This document shows positions 43,195 through 53,700 of a stretch of DNA of 64,000 nt, in pieces; the first letter of the stretch is position 1, and every line of letters starts with the position of its first letter. Source of the stretch: Acidobacteriota bacterium (GTDB lineage: Bacteria > Acidobacteriota > Terriglobia > Terriglobales > Acidobacteriaceae); NCBI GenBank assembly GCA_018268755.1, contig JAFDVW010000011.1, forward strand, positions 208,230-272,229, read 5' to 3'. The position numbers were made by a program, and so were the translations under genes. The notes beneath the pieces were generated by a model. The model was not told the origin of the DNA. It made no database searches and was given only the letters and a program-made list of their open reading frames with translations.

Positions 43195-43638
43195 TCAGAT
43201 TCCAGGTCCAAGAGATGTGGTCTCCTCCACGTAGTGGTCCACAACTCTGGTAATCCCGTCTTTAAGCAGTACGACGTGGAAGTTAATCAGCAGGCCAACG
43301 TGCAGGCCTAGCAATCTCATATGAGATAGCAGCTGCGCATGATCGACGGGATGGGTTTGCTCTTTACATTTGAGTTCGACCACTACCCTTCTCTCCACCA
43401 CCAAGTCAGCCCGAAACCCGCACTCCAGGCGTACGCTTTCATAAGTCACGGGCACAGCCTTTTGCCGTTCCACGAAGAGACCACGCTTTTCCAGTTCGTG
43501 GGCCACGCAGGCTTTGTAGGCCGATTCCAGAAGGCCCGGGCCAAGCCTCCTATGCACCTGAATGGCGGCGCTAATGATCATCCCGGTAATTTGCGATGTG
43601 GGAACGTCCTGCGACACGGCCATCTGCATGGAAGCCAA
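43195..43638 (-). CDS. GxxExxY protein (PD-(D/E)XK_3-like)
   Basis: A 147-residue protein of the GxxExxY family, named from GPGLLESAY. It has the nuclease-like core GFRADLVVERRVVVELKCKE (Asp and Glu-x-Lys of a PD-(D/E)XK fold), then HPVDHAQLLSHMRLLGLHVG and LLINFHVVLLKDGI. These small proteins are common in soil bacteria, often near repeats, and their role is unknown; nuclease activity is an inference from the fold. The start could be either the first Met or Met4. The stop lies at the edge of the tandem repeat. Confidence 0.88.
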   Translation of the reverse strand: MASMQMAVSQDVPTSQITGMIISAAIQVHRRLGPGLLESAYKACVAHELEKRGLFVERQKAVPVTYESVRLECGFRADLVVERRVVVELKCKEQTHPVDHAQLLSHMRLLGLHVGLLINFHVVLLKDGITRVVDHYVEETTSLGPGI

Positions 43639-43667
43639 AATACGGCGGTTTCGTTAATCCTGTATGT

Positions 43668-43681
43668 GACAAATGTCACTT
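43668..43681. promoter_or_regulatory. Palindrome GTGACAAATGTCAC
   Basis: GTGAC and GTCAC flank a 4-bp spacer in the gap between the divergent GxxExxY and DedA-rhodanese genes. It could be a regulator site; nothing identifies the protein. Confidence 0.3.
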
Positions 43682-43820
43682 CCCAAAGCTAGCTGCGCTG
43701 TGAAGAACAGGGGGTGAACCCTGGCTTGCGGCCGGGGTGCTACCATAATTCGAGGGGACCCTTCGCGAGGATTGCGACCAATCCGGCCGGAAGAGAATCT
43801 AAAAGTCTACAGTTTTCCCT

Positions 43821-44792
43821 ATGCACGACATCATTCCACTCATCGAGCAGCATGGGTACTTCCTGATCTGCGCCCTGGTATTTGCCGAGGCCATTGGGTT
43901 GCCGGTCCCCGCCGCCATCGCTCTGGTGGTCGGAGGCGCCGCGGCCGGACGGCATGCGCTGCACCTGCCCACCCTGCTCGTGCTGTGTGTTTCCTCCATG
44001 TTGCTGGCCGACATGCTGCTCTTTGTGGCGGGCCGGCAAATGGGATGGCGGCTGCTGGGCTTCCTGTGCCGTTTGTCGTCGAACCCGGAAACGTGCATTT
44101 TGCGCTCGGCGGAATCCTTCTATAAGCGTGGCAAAATCACCTTGGTTTTCGCCAAGTTCATTCCCGGGGTCAATGCCATGGCGCCGCCGCTGGCGGGCAG
44201 CATGAAAATGCGCCTGCGGCAGTTCCTGGCTTTTGACATCATGGGCGTCCTGCTCTACGTGTTGGCCTATGGGACGCTGGGCTATGCCTTCCGGGGCTTG
44301 TTGGGCCGGATCCTGCGGGGCATGCGCACGGCGAGTCTGGCGTTGGAGATTGTGATTCTGGCAGCGCTCCTGGGGTATCTGGTCTACCGCATCCTGCTTT
44401 ATCGCAAGTATTCCGTGTACCGCGTGGTGCCCCGCATCCAGGTAGAGGAGTTGGCGCAGAAGCTGTCGCAAGAGCAGGACGGCAATATCCTATTAATGGA
44501 TGTGCGCAGCCACGGCTACTATGACAGCGGCGCCACCCGCATCAAGGGGTCCATTCGCTTCGAACCCAATAACCTTGAGGAAGAAGTCAAGCTCTTGCCC
44601 AGGGACAAAGACATTTATGTCTACTGCACCTGCCCGCGCGACGCCACCAGTTCCAAGGTGGCGCACCTTCTACGGGAGCAGGGTTTCAATGCGTTCGTCA
44701 TCGTGGGTGGCCTGGCTGCCTGGCGCAAGGCCGGCCAGCCCTTGGAAACGGCCCCCCTTGACGATGTCGTAAAGCTTCCCACGTTTTCCTAA
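43821..44792 (+). CDS. DedA-family membrane protein fused to a rhodanese domain
   Basis: A 323-residue protein. Residues 1-200 are a DedA/SNARE-associated membrane domain with several TM helices and the motif KFIPGVNAMAPPLAGSMKM, where the Arg usual after the Phe-x-Pro-Gly segment is replaced. Residues 215-310 are a rhodanese domain (GNILLMDVRSHGYYDSGATR, KDIYVYCTCPRDATSSKVAH) with the active Cys in the loop CTCPRDA. DedA proteins affect lipid carrier flipping and membrane homeostasis. The fusion puts a cytosolic sulfur-transfer or redox-type domain on it. It stands just upstream of the PqqD/radical-SAM locus in the same direction, 170 bp away; a link is possible but unproven. Confidence 0.88.
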   Translation: MHDIIPLIEQHGYFLICALVFAEAIGLPVPAAIALVVGGAAAGRHALHLPTLLVLCVSSMLLADMLLFVAGRQMGWRLLGFLCRLSSNPETCILRSAESFYKRGKITLVFAKFIPGVNAMAPPLAGSMKMRLRQFLAFDIMGVLLYVLAYGTLGYAFRGLLGRILRGMRTASLALEIVILAALLGYLVYRILLYRKYSVYRVVPRIQVEELAQKLSQEQDGNILLMDVRSHGYYDSGATRIKGSIRFEPNNLEEEVKLLPRDKDIYVYCTCPRDATSSKVAHLLREQGFNAFVIVGGLAAWRKAGQPLETAPLDDVVKLPTFS

Positions 44793-44961
44793 CCACGCCG
44801 GCACCAGCCAAACGTTTCGTCTTCCCTGGCAATGGGCCATTCTCCGCGTAAACCGGGCCGATCTGACGGTTCCGAAAATCCCTGTGGGTATCTATATCGC
44901 TAATAATCCAGAGTCCGGACTTTGCTATGTTCTAACTAGTTTTACGAAATCGGAACAGTGG

Positions 44962-45300
44962 ATGGGGTTTGGTGCGTCCCCAATGCGGGGATTTGGATCG
45001 GCGAATGGCATGACCGGAGCTTACGTTCGTTCGGACAATGTGGTGGCGCGCAGGATCGGCGGCGAAACACTGATTGTGCCGGTGCGTGGGGGAGTCGGCG
45101 ACTTGGCTTGCATCTACAGCTTGAATGGGGTCGCAAGCACGCTGTGGAGTTGTCTGTCCGAGCCGCAGGACAAAGAATCGCTGATGCAGGCGATCCTGCA
45201 AGACTACGAGGTCACCGCCGAAAGGGCGCAGCAAGACTTGCAGGCGTTTTTAGCGGAGATGGAATCGGCCGGTTTGGTCCGCAACGCGGAAACCGGATAA
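44962..45300 (+). CDS. PqqD-family peptide chaperone (RiPP recognition element)
   Basis: A 112-residue protein whose last 95 residues match PqqD: RRIGGETLIVPVRGGVGDLA, CIYSLNGVASTLWSCL and DYEVTAERAQQDLQAFLAEM. PqqD folds bind the leader peptide of a RiPP precursor and present it to the radical SAM enzyme. The radical SAM gene follows after 31 bp and the precursor candidate after that, so the context fits fully. The start is uncertain: ATG 44962, ATG 44983 and ATG 45010 are all in frame; 45010 would give 96 residues, the common PqqD length. Confidence 0.85.
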   Translation: MGFGASPMRGFGSANGMTGAYVRSDNVVARRIGGETLIVPVRGGVGDLACIYSLNGVASTLWSCLSEPQDKESLMQAILQDYEVTAERAQQDLQAFLAEMESAGLVRNAETG

Positions 45301-45331
45301 GCAGCGGCAGTTAGGCGCCGAATCTTTCACT

Positions 45332-46597
45332 ATGGAACTGACCGCATACGGCAGCTTTAGCCAGACGATTCATCAGCGGTATGGGGGTCGGCGTGTCCCT
45401 CTGGAAGCTTCCCTGGAAGTGACCCGGCGTTGTCCTCTGGAGTGCCTCCATTGCTATAACAATCTCTCCATGGCAGACCAGCAGGCTCGGGCGCGGGAGC
45501 TGAGTCTGGAAGAGTATCGTCACCTGCTGGACGAGCTGGCGGAGATGGGCGTTCTGTGGCTGCTCTTCAGCGGCGGCGAAATCTTCGCCCGCAAAGATTT
45601 TCTCGACATCTATACCAGCGCCAAGAAAAAAGGCTTCCTGATCACGCTGTTCACCAACGGCACCATGATCACGGAGAAGATTGCCGACTATCTGAAGGAA
45701 TGGCCGCCGTTTGCGATTGAGATCACGCTTTATGGCCATACCCGGGAGACCTACGAGGCGCTTACCGCGATTCCCGGCAGCTATGACCGCTGCATTCGCG
45801 GCATCAAGCTTCTGCGTGATCGCGGCCTGCCGCTCAAATTGAAAACCGTCCCCACCACCATTAATAAGCACGAAGTCCTCGACATGAAGCGCTTCGTGCA
45901 GGAGGAGCTGGGACTGGAATTCAAGTTCGATTCCTTAATCAGTCCACGCATCGACTGCTCGCAAAGTCCGCTGGCCGTGCGCCTCTCGCCCGAGGAAGTG
46001 GTCGCGCTGGACCTGCACGCCCCAGAGACGGTCGCGGAGTACCGGCAACTGGCCGCCAAGGACTTGTCTGGACCGGCTCCCCCGCCGCATGAGGGCACGG
46101 TCTATACCTGTGGCGGGGGAGTGAATGCCTTTGCTGTCGACCCCTATGGGCACATGAGCATTTGTGTGCTCTCCCATCGCGAGACCTATGACATCCGCAG
46201 CGGTAGCGTGAAAGATGGCTGGGAGCATTTTCTGCAACAGGTGCGCACCCGCAAGCGGCAGACGAAAACCAAGTGCACGAATTGCCGGTTGCGGTCCTTG
46301 TGCAGCACCTGTCCGGCGAGCGGGGAACTGGAAAATGGCGATCCCGAATCTCCGGTGGAGTTTTTGTGTGAAGTCGCGCACCTGCGCGCCCTGGCCCTGG
46401 GACATGAAGTTCCGGAGCACGGCGCGTGCGAGTACTGTGCCGGCGGAGTTCATCATGAGGCCGCAAGGGAGTCCGCGAAGAGGATCGCGTCAAAAGAGAT
46501 CGATGCGAGCCAATGGAGCAACTCCCCTGCGCTTTTGCCCATTTTAAGCACTTCCAGCCCGGCCGCTGGGTGTGGGGGCTGTGGTTCGTATCGCTGA
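45332..46597 (+). CDS. Radical SAM/SPASM peptide maturase
   Basis: A 421-residue radical SAM enzyme. The [4Fe-4S] motif is Cys34-x3-Cys38-x2-Cys41 (TRRCPLECLHCYNN), with FSGGEIFARKD as the SAM-binding GGE region. A complete SPASM Cys set follows: Cys260, Cys278, then Cys315-x2-Cys318-x5-Cys324-x2-Cys327 and Cys346, enough for two auxiliary clusters. Such enzymes form thioether or carbon-carbon cross-links in precursor peptides. The C-terminus has extra Cys pairs (CEYC and the tail GCGGCGSYR) outside the SPASM set. PqqD lies upstream; the candidate precursor starts 23 bp downstream. Confidence 0.92.
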   Translation: MELTAYGSFSQTIHQRYGGRRVPLEASLEVTRRCPLECLHCYNNLSMADQQARARELSLEEYRHLLDELAEMGVLWLLFSGGEIFARKDFLDIYTSAKKKGFLITLFTNGTMITEKIADYLKEWPPFAIEITLYGHTRETYEALTAIPGSYDRCIRGIKLLRDRGLPLKLKTVPTTINKHEVLDMKRFVQEELGLEFKFDSLISPRIDCSQSPLAVRLSPEEVVALDLHAPETVAEYRQLAAKDLSGPAPPPHEGTVYTCGGGVNAFAVDPYGHMSICVLSHRETYDIRSGSVKDGWEHFLQQVRTRKRQTKTKCTNCRLRSLCSTCPASGELENGDPESPVEFLCEVAHLRALALGHEVPEHGACEYCAGGVHHEAARESAKRIASKEIDASQWSNSPALLPILSTSSPAAGCGGCGSYR

Positions 46598-46619
46598 CGA
46601 TTTGCAGGAGCATTCAGGG

Positions 46620-46796
46620 ATGAAATCAGAAACCGGTGCACGGGACCAGCGCAAGACGTATGAACCTCCCAAGGTCGTGGCTATCAGCCTGCGGCCGGAA
46701 GAGGCGGTGCTGGGGAATTGTAAGACGATGACCGTAATGTCCGGTCCTGTTTCTTCTACGTGTTCGACCACGAGTTGCATGACGATCGGGTCGTAA
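46620..46796 (+). CDS. Candidate RiPP precursor peptide
   Basis: A 58-residue peptide starting at ATG 46620, with CAGGAG 9 bp upstream. The probable leader (residues 1-33) is charged and has YEPPKVVAISL and RPEEAVLGN. The probable core (34-58) holds all three Cys (34, 48, 53), 11 Ser/Thr residues, and ends in Ser58. Its position directly between a radical SAM/SPASM gene and an HPr-kinase-like gene, with a PqqD gene upstream, is typical of RiPP clusters. The core would be the substrate for cross-linking by the SAM enzyme, and its Ser/Thr for phosphorylation. The gene's role is inferred from context and composition. Confidence 0.75.
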   Translation: MKSETGARDQRKTYEPPKVVAISLRPEEAVLGNCKTMTVMSGPVSSTCSTTSCMTIGS

Positions 46797-46865
46797 CCAG
46801 CCCTAATATGTTCCTCGCGATTTTCCAGTTTCTGGGTCAGAAATTTGCCAGTCTGATGGAAAGCC

Positions 46866-47795
46866 ATGTTTGTGGAAACTTTGCCAGCCACGCCGGTCTT
46901 GCCTCGACTTTCTTCGGGGGCGCGGCGCTGTGTGCGGATCGGCGGAGTTGCTCTGGCTCTGACCGCAGCTTCTGAGGAAGATCTGCAGCTGGGCGCGGAC
47001 TATCGCTCGTTCCAGGCGCCATCCGGTGACTGCGATATTGCGATCGATGCCGCATGGGTGGACAGTTTGCCGGGATTGCAGGGAGCAAAACTGTTTGACT
47101 CGGGAGCGTTGTGGACGCTTTACCAGGAAGCGCAGGGGCTGGCTTTTGATTTCATCACTCCTGTCTTGGGGCCCGCACCGTACAAGCGCCTGCTGGTGGA
47201 TGAGACCTCGAGTTCTGCACAGTTGCTTTTGAACCGCTCCGTGATTCCCGAGGGAACCGGAATTTTCCCCTTTGAGTATCCGGTGGATGAGTTGCTGGTC
47301 ACCCATTGGCTGAGCCAGGGCCGGGGTGTCGAGGTGCACGGCTGCGGGCTGATCGATGCCGAAAAGGGAAGCTTCCTCTTCCTGGGCCACTCCGGAGCGG
47401 GCAAGAGTACGACCACCCGGCTGTGGATGTCGTCCCGAGAGGTTCATGTCCTAAGCGATGACCGGCTCATCCTGCGCAAGCAGAGCAATCAATTCTGGAT
47501 GCACGGCACGCCCTGGCATGGCGAGGCGGGCTTCGCCTCGGTCGCGAGCGCGCCCCTGGAACGCATTTTCATTCTTGAGCACGGTCCCAGCAACGCCATC
47601 GCAGCCATGTCTCCGGTTGAGGCTGTAGGTGAATTGTTCGCGCGCAGTTTTGTTCCGTTCTACAGCCCGCGCGCTCTAGACTCCACCTTGGCCTATTTGC
47701 AGGAGCTGGTAACGCAGGTGCCGTGCTATCGCTTTCAATTCCTCCCCGATTCCAGCGCAGTGGAAATGGCTTTGAATTTTTATGGCGGAAGATAG
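46866..47795 (+). CDS. HPr kinase/PEPCK-like P-loop protein
   Basis: A 309-residue protein. The C-terminal half is HprK-like: Walker A GHSGAGKST at residues 174-182, and EVHVLSDDRLILRK as the Walker B/Asp region. FWMHGTPWHGEAGFASVASAPLE follows. The N-terminal half is not recognised. HprK-related kinases in lasso-peptide clusters (PadeK, ThcoK) phosphorylate the C-terminal Ser of a precursor, a published precedent. Here the neighbouring peptide also ends in Ser, but no lasso cyclase is present. The start at 46866 has GGAAAG just upstream. The stop lies inside the next gene (14-bp overlap). Confidence 0.82.
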   Translation: MFVETLPATPVLPRLSSGARRCVRIGGVALALTAASEEDLQLGADYRSFQAPSGDCDIAIDAAWVDSLPGLQGAKLFDSGALWTLYQEAQGLAFDFITPVLGPAPYKRLLVDETSSSAQLLLNRSVIPEGTGIFPFEYPVDELLVTHWLSQGRGVEVHGCGLIDAEKGSFLFLGHSGAGKSTTTRLWMSSREVHVLSDDRLILRKQSNQFWMHGTPWHGEAGFASVASAPLERIFILEHGPSNAIAAMSPVEAVGELFARSFVPFYSPRALDSTLAYLQELVTQVPCYRFQFLPDSSAVEMALNFYGGR

Positions 47796-50700
47796 ACCGC
47801 AGTCGCAAGGTTTCGCTGAAATGGCCCGCGTCTTGGTGGCGCAGGGCCGGAGTTTCCGTTTTCACGCCCGCGGCGGCAGCATGAGGCCGGCGATCCGCAA
47901 CAACGATGTTCTGCAGGTGGAGCCGGTCCGCGCGGAGGAGTTGCGCGCCGGTGAGATTGTTTTGTTCGCGGCCCGCAGCGGCGGGTTTCGCGCCCACCGT
48001 TTGCAGCTGGCCGATGGGGAGAAGGACATGTATGTCACCAAGGGAGACGCTAATCCATTCGCGGACGCCCCCATTCAGGGCAGCCAGATTCTAGGCAGAG
48101 TGGTTTCGCGGCAAAATGGCGAGAAGATCGCCGCGCGCAGCGGGCTGCGTGTGCAATGGGCATGTTTTTCCTCCGAATTCAGAAATAAAATTCCGCGCCT
48201 TGCTACAGCGCTGCTCTGGTTATTCGTCTTGGTTGCTTGCCTTGCCAGCACTTCTTTCGGACAACAAGTGGCGATCGGAAACGAGGCCGACGATGGTTGG
48301 CGGCTGACCGGCGCCTCCGGCACCAACACCTTCAATCTCAACGCGGGTACGACCGCGAACCGCGTGCTGGTGGTGGGCGTGTCGCTGAATATTGTGAATG
48401 CTCCCGGCACGACGGTGAGCGGGGTCACGTATAACGGCACGGCCTTGACACTGGCCGGGGCGCACAACGATTCCGGCAATACCCGCCGCGTGGAGATGTG
48501 GTATCTGATCGCCCCCACCACGGGCACCCATCAAGTGGCGGTGTCTCTGACGCGCGCGGGCGGGACGGGCAACGTGGGCGCCTATGCCGGAGCTGTGGTC
48601 TTGACCGGCGCGGACCAGACCGCCCCGGTGCGTTCCTTCGTCTCCGGTGATGGGACGGGCACGGTAGCTTCGCTGGACGTTCCCAGCGGGGTGTATGAGG
48701 TTGTGGTGGACACGCTGGCCATTGGCGGCGCGCAATCCATCTCCGGTGTCGGCACCACGCAGAACTCTCAGTGGAATGGGAACTCCGGGGGCACGCAAGC
48801 GTATGACGTGGATGGTGGCGGTTCGACCCGCACCGGCGCTCCCAGTGTGCCCATGTCGGAGACCCTGAGCGCCAGTACGAATTGGTCCGTGGGTGCGCTC
48901 TCCATCCGGCCGGCGCAAGCGGACGTGTCCGTCACCAATGTGGCGACCTCTTCGGCATATCCCGGCAATCTGAGCTATACCGTCACGGTGACCAACAATG
49001 GGCCCTCGAGTGCAACCGGCGTTACCTTGACCGACACGCGCTCTGCCGGCACCTACGTTTCCGCGACGCCCAGCCAGGGAAGCTGCACGGGAACGACCAC
49101 TGTTACCTGCTCACTGGGCACTATCGCCAGCGGCGCCAGCGCTACCATGACATTGGTGGTGACGCCGACCGGAGCCGGCGGCTACACCAACAACGCATCC
49201 CTGAGCTATACCTCCACGGACCTCAATACCGCCAACAATTCTGCGATCGCCATTGCCTTTTCCCAGACGGCTGCATGCGCCACGCCTGCCACCAATGGGG
49301 CAGGCGGTCCCCTCACCGGCGTGGTGAACACCTACTATCCGGGGACAGCCAGCGTGAGCGCCGGGGCAAAGACAATTTCCCTGGGGGCGGCCACCGGGGC
49401 CAATACGGCCATTGCCAGTGGAGACCTGCTGCTGGTGATCCAGATGCAAGGAACAACCATCACCTCTGCAAATGACACCACTTACGGTGATGGGGTCACT
49501 GGTTCCGGTTCGACAGCGCTGAACAATGTCGGCGTGTTTGAGTTTGTGAAAGCCACCAGTGCCGTCACGCTAGCTGGCGGCAATGTCTCGGTTCTGGGGT
49601 CAGGCCCCGGTGGTGGATTGCTGTATGCCTACACCGATGCCAATGCTTCTGGTACGCAAGGAGTGCGTCGCTTTCAGGTTGTGCGTGTCCCGCAATACTC
49701 TACCGCCAGCCTCAGCAACACGCTGACCGCTTTGGCTTGGTCGGGAACCAATACCACTCGTCCCACCGGCGGAATTTTGGCGCTCGATGTCGCCGGCGCT
49801 CTGAATCTCAACAATGCCACGGTCAATCTGGATGGCAAAGGCTTCCGCGGTGGCGCTGGGTTGCAACTCAATGGGACCACGGGACGCACCAACACAGATT
49901 TTCGTCAGACCGCACCGACAACCTACGCGGCGGCAGCTGTGGCTGGGGCACATGGCTCGAAAGGCGAAGGTATCGCGGGCACTCCGCGGTGGGTCTACCA
50001 GACCACAACTCCTTATTACCTGAGTACAGCGGGGGAGGGCTATCCCAACGGCAGCATGGCGCAGGGAGCTCCGGGCAACGCCGGCGGTGGCGGCACGGAC
50101 GCGAATCCTGGCAGCAACGATCAGAATGCTGGCGGCGCCGGTGGCGCCAACGGTGGGACCGGTGGCGCGGGTGGCAATGCCTGGAGCGCCAATCTGAGCA
50201 GCGGCGGTATTGGTGGCACGGCATTTCCCGGCGGCCCCTTGCGGCTGGTCCTGGGCGGTGGTGGCGGGGCCGGCAGCCGCAATAACAGTGACGGAGACAA
50301 TCAGGCCAGCAGTGGCGGCGCAGGCGGCGGCATTGCCATCATTCGGGCGGGCGCCTTTACTGGTACCGGCACGATTTCTACCAACGGATCCGCTGCTTAT
50401 AACGCGACCTCCAATGACGCGGGCGGTGGCGGCGGGGCCGGCGGCAGCATTCTGATGATTTCTTCCACCGGCGGTGAGGCCGGCCTGACTGCCGTCGCCC
50501 ACGGCGGTCGTGGCGGCGATGCCTGGGACACGCAGCCTTATAGTCTGGCGGACCGGCATGGTCCTGGCGGGGGCGGCGGCGGCGGTGTGCTGCTGGTTTC
50601 CGGGGGCGTGGCCAGTGTGGACATTACCGGTGGCAGCTACGGCACCACACTCAATCCGGGAGTTGCCTATGGCGCCACGGCGGGTACGGCGGGGATCGCC

Positions 50701-53700
50701 AGCTTTGTAACCCAGTCGTCGCAAGTTGCAGGTTACTATGCCGGCGCGGATTGCACGCCCGACCTGACCATCACCAAATCGCATACCGGAAACTTCACTC
50801 GCGGGTCCACGGGAAGTTATACCCTCACTGTCAACAACATCAGCACCTATGGTGCGACCACTGGCGCGACGGTGACAGTCACCGACAGTTTGCCGGCGGG
50901 GCTTACCCCCACGGCGGCATCGGGAACAGGATGGAGTTGCTCCATCGCTTCGCAAACCGTCACTTGCACGCGGACATCGGTTCTGACGGCGGGCGCCAGC
51001 TACCCGGCCATCACCGTGACTGCCTCGGTATTGCAAGCGGCCGCCAACAGTGTGACCAATGTGGCGTCCGTCTCCGGCGGAGGGCAATACAACACCACGA
51101 ATGACACGGCCTCCGATCCCACCACCATTGTTTCCAGTACCGATCTTTCCATTACCAAGACGGGACCGTCCTCGGTGATCACGGGTACGGCATTCAATTA
51201 CACGCTCACCGTCACCAATGGCGGGCCGAGTAATGCGACCGGCGTGGTAGTGACCGATACTTTGCCGACCGGAGTGACGTACAACACCTATACCGCGACG
51301 GGAGGGACAACCTGCACGCGATCTGGAGTCACCGTCACCTGCACCGTGGGCAATATGAATGCCGCTGCTTCGGTCACCATCACGATCAACGTGACGGCCG
51401 GCGCGCCCAGCCGCGTGACCAATACGGCCTCCGTCACGGGTACGGAAACGGACCCGGCCAGCGCGAACAATACCGCTTCTCTTACTACCGTCATTACCTA
51501 CACGACGCAGGTGAGCCTGCGGACGTTGACCGCCCAGGCGGATGCGCAGGGTGTTTTGGTCGAATGGAAGACGGGGAGCGAAGCCCATAATCTTGGCTTC
51601 AACGTGTATCGCGAGGAAAATGGGGAACGGGTGCGGCTGAATCCTTCCTTGATCGCGGGCTCAGCCTTGACTCTGCGCAGCAGCCTGCCACAACACGCCG
51701 CTAAGTCCTATGCCTGGTTAGACCGCTCTGCCAAGGGCAATGGCAGCTATTGGCTGGAAGATGTGGACCTGGACGGCACGCGTACCCTGCACGGGCCGGT
51801 TTCCGTGGCCGCAAGTGGTGGCGCACGAATCGCGGCCAGCGCCAAAACGATGGGCAGCAACCTGGCGGCGGCGTCTCTGCCGTCCGGCCAGAGTGCTTTG
51901 GCCAGGACTTCTTCCCGGACATTTGCCGAACTCAACCGCGCTGTCTCTTCCGCGGACCTGTTCTCCAGCCGGATTGCGCAGCGGGTTGCCACCGTCCGGT
52001 CCGGTCCGTCGGTGAAAGATGTGCAATATGGGCTGGCCGCACGCAGCGCCGTGAAGATCACGGTGCGTCACGAGGGCTGGTATCGGGTGACCCAGGCGGA
52101 ACTGGCGGCGGCGGGGCTCAATCAGCGCTTCGACTCGCGCTACCTACAGCTCTTTGCCGAAGGCGTGGAGCAGCCTGTCCGCATTGTGGGCGCGGACGTC
52201 TATGGCGGCTTTGGCCCAAAATCGGCCATTGAGTTCTACGGCACTGGAATCGATACGCCCTACTCGGATGCGCGCGTGTATTGGCTGGTCCTGGGGAACC
52301 GCCAGGGACAACGCATGCGGCAGTGGACCGGAAACACGGGCGGCGGCACCACGGCAGCAAGCTTCCAGGAAACGGTCGAATTGAAGCAGCGCTCCACCTA
52401 CTTTGCCGCATTGCTGCGCGACAATACGGACAACTTCTTTGGCGGGGCGGTCAACGCCACGCCACTGGACCAGGTGCTGTATCTGCCGGATGTTGCTGCT
52501 GATGCTAATGCGGACACGAAACTGCAAGTGGTGCTGCAAGGCGTCACGCAGGGCGTGGCGCACAGCGTGCAGGTGAGTTTCAACGGCGTGAACCTGGGAG
52601 ACGTGAATTTCTCCGGCCAGGAGGAAGGCACGCTGAGCGTCAGCGTGCCGCATGAGCTGCTGACCAGCGGCAACAACACGGTAACTTTGACCGCGCTCGG
52701 CGGGGAGACCGATCTCAGCCTGGTAGATGTCATCCGGATCACTTATCCCCGCGGCTATAGCGCGGAATCCGATGCCCTGAACTTCACGGCCCAGTCGGGA
52801 GAGCGGATCAGTATTCAGGGATTCCACAACCGGCCCACCCGCTTGGTCGACATTACAGACCCGTCGCAACCCTTCGATGTCGCCATGAATGTGCGCAGCT
52901 CCCAAGGCTCCTACATTCTGGAGGCGCGTGTTCCCACCCTGCAATGGGGGACCCGCCAAATGCTGGCGCTGGCGGATGCTCAGATCGAGAGCGTGGAAAG
53001 CGTGGTCGCCAACCAGCCGTCTTCCTGGAACCGCGCGCAGGCGGGCGGGGAAGTGGTGCTGCTGACCAACTCGGCCTTTGTCGATCAAGTTGCCCCGCTG
53101 GCCCAGCTGCGGCGTTCGCAGGGGAAATCCGTGGCAGTTGTCAGCGTGGAAGATGTCTACGATGAGTTCAACTTCGGCGAGGCCAGTCCCTATGCGGTGC
53201 GGGACTTCCTGAAGAGTGCAACGGGCAACTGGCGCAATAAGCCGGCCTATCTTTTGTTAGTCGGCGATGCTTCGGTCGATCCGCGCAACTACTTAGGCTT
53301 CGGTTACTTTGATTTTGTTCCCACCCGGATTATTCCCACCGCGGAGCTTAAGACGGCATCCGACGATTGGTTCTCTGATTTTTCCGGGAACGGCCTGGCG
53401 CAGATCAAGACGGGACGCTTGCCGGTACGCACCCCCGACGACGCCAACCTTACAGTTCAGAAGATTGTGAACTATGAGAAGGGACAGGCTTCTGGAGGCT
53501 GGACCAACCAGGTCCTGCTGGTTGCGGACCAGGACAGCGCAGCCGGGAACTTTACCCAGCAGGCGCAGACCATCGAGGGGCTGCTGCCCGCTTCTATCCA
53601 GCCCAATACAGTATTTACCTCCACCGTGGGTGGGACCGCGGCCCGGCAACAGATTGTGGATGGCATTAACAATGGCCAGACCCTGGTGAACTACAACGGC

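Noticed and set aside
46811..46975. Small open frame starting MFLAIFQFLG after the peptide gene, considered as a second precursor
   Set aside because: It overlaps the HprK-like gene in another frame and lacks a ribosome site and leader-like motifs.
49600..51588. 662-codon minus-strand open frame inside the giant surface protein gene
   Set aside because: Its translation is Arg/Gly-rich without domains; the opposite strand has clear DUF11 and C25 domains.
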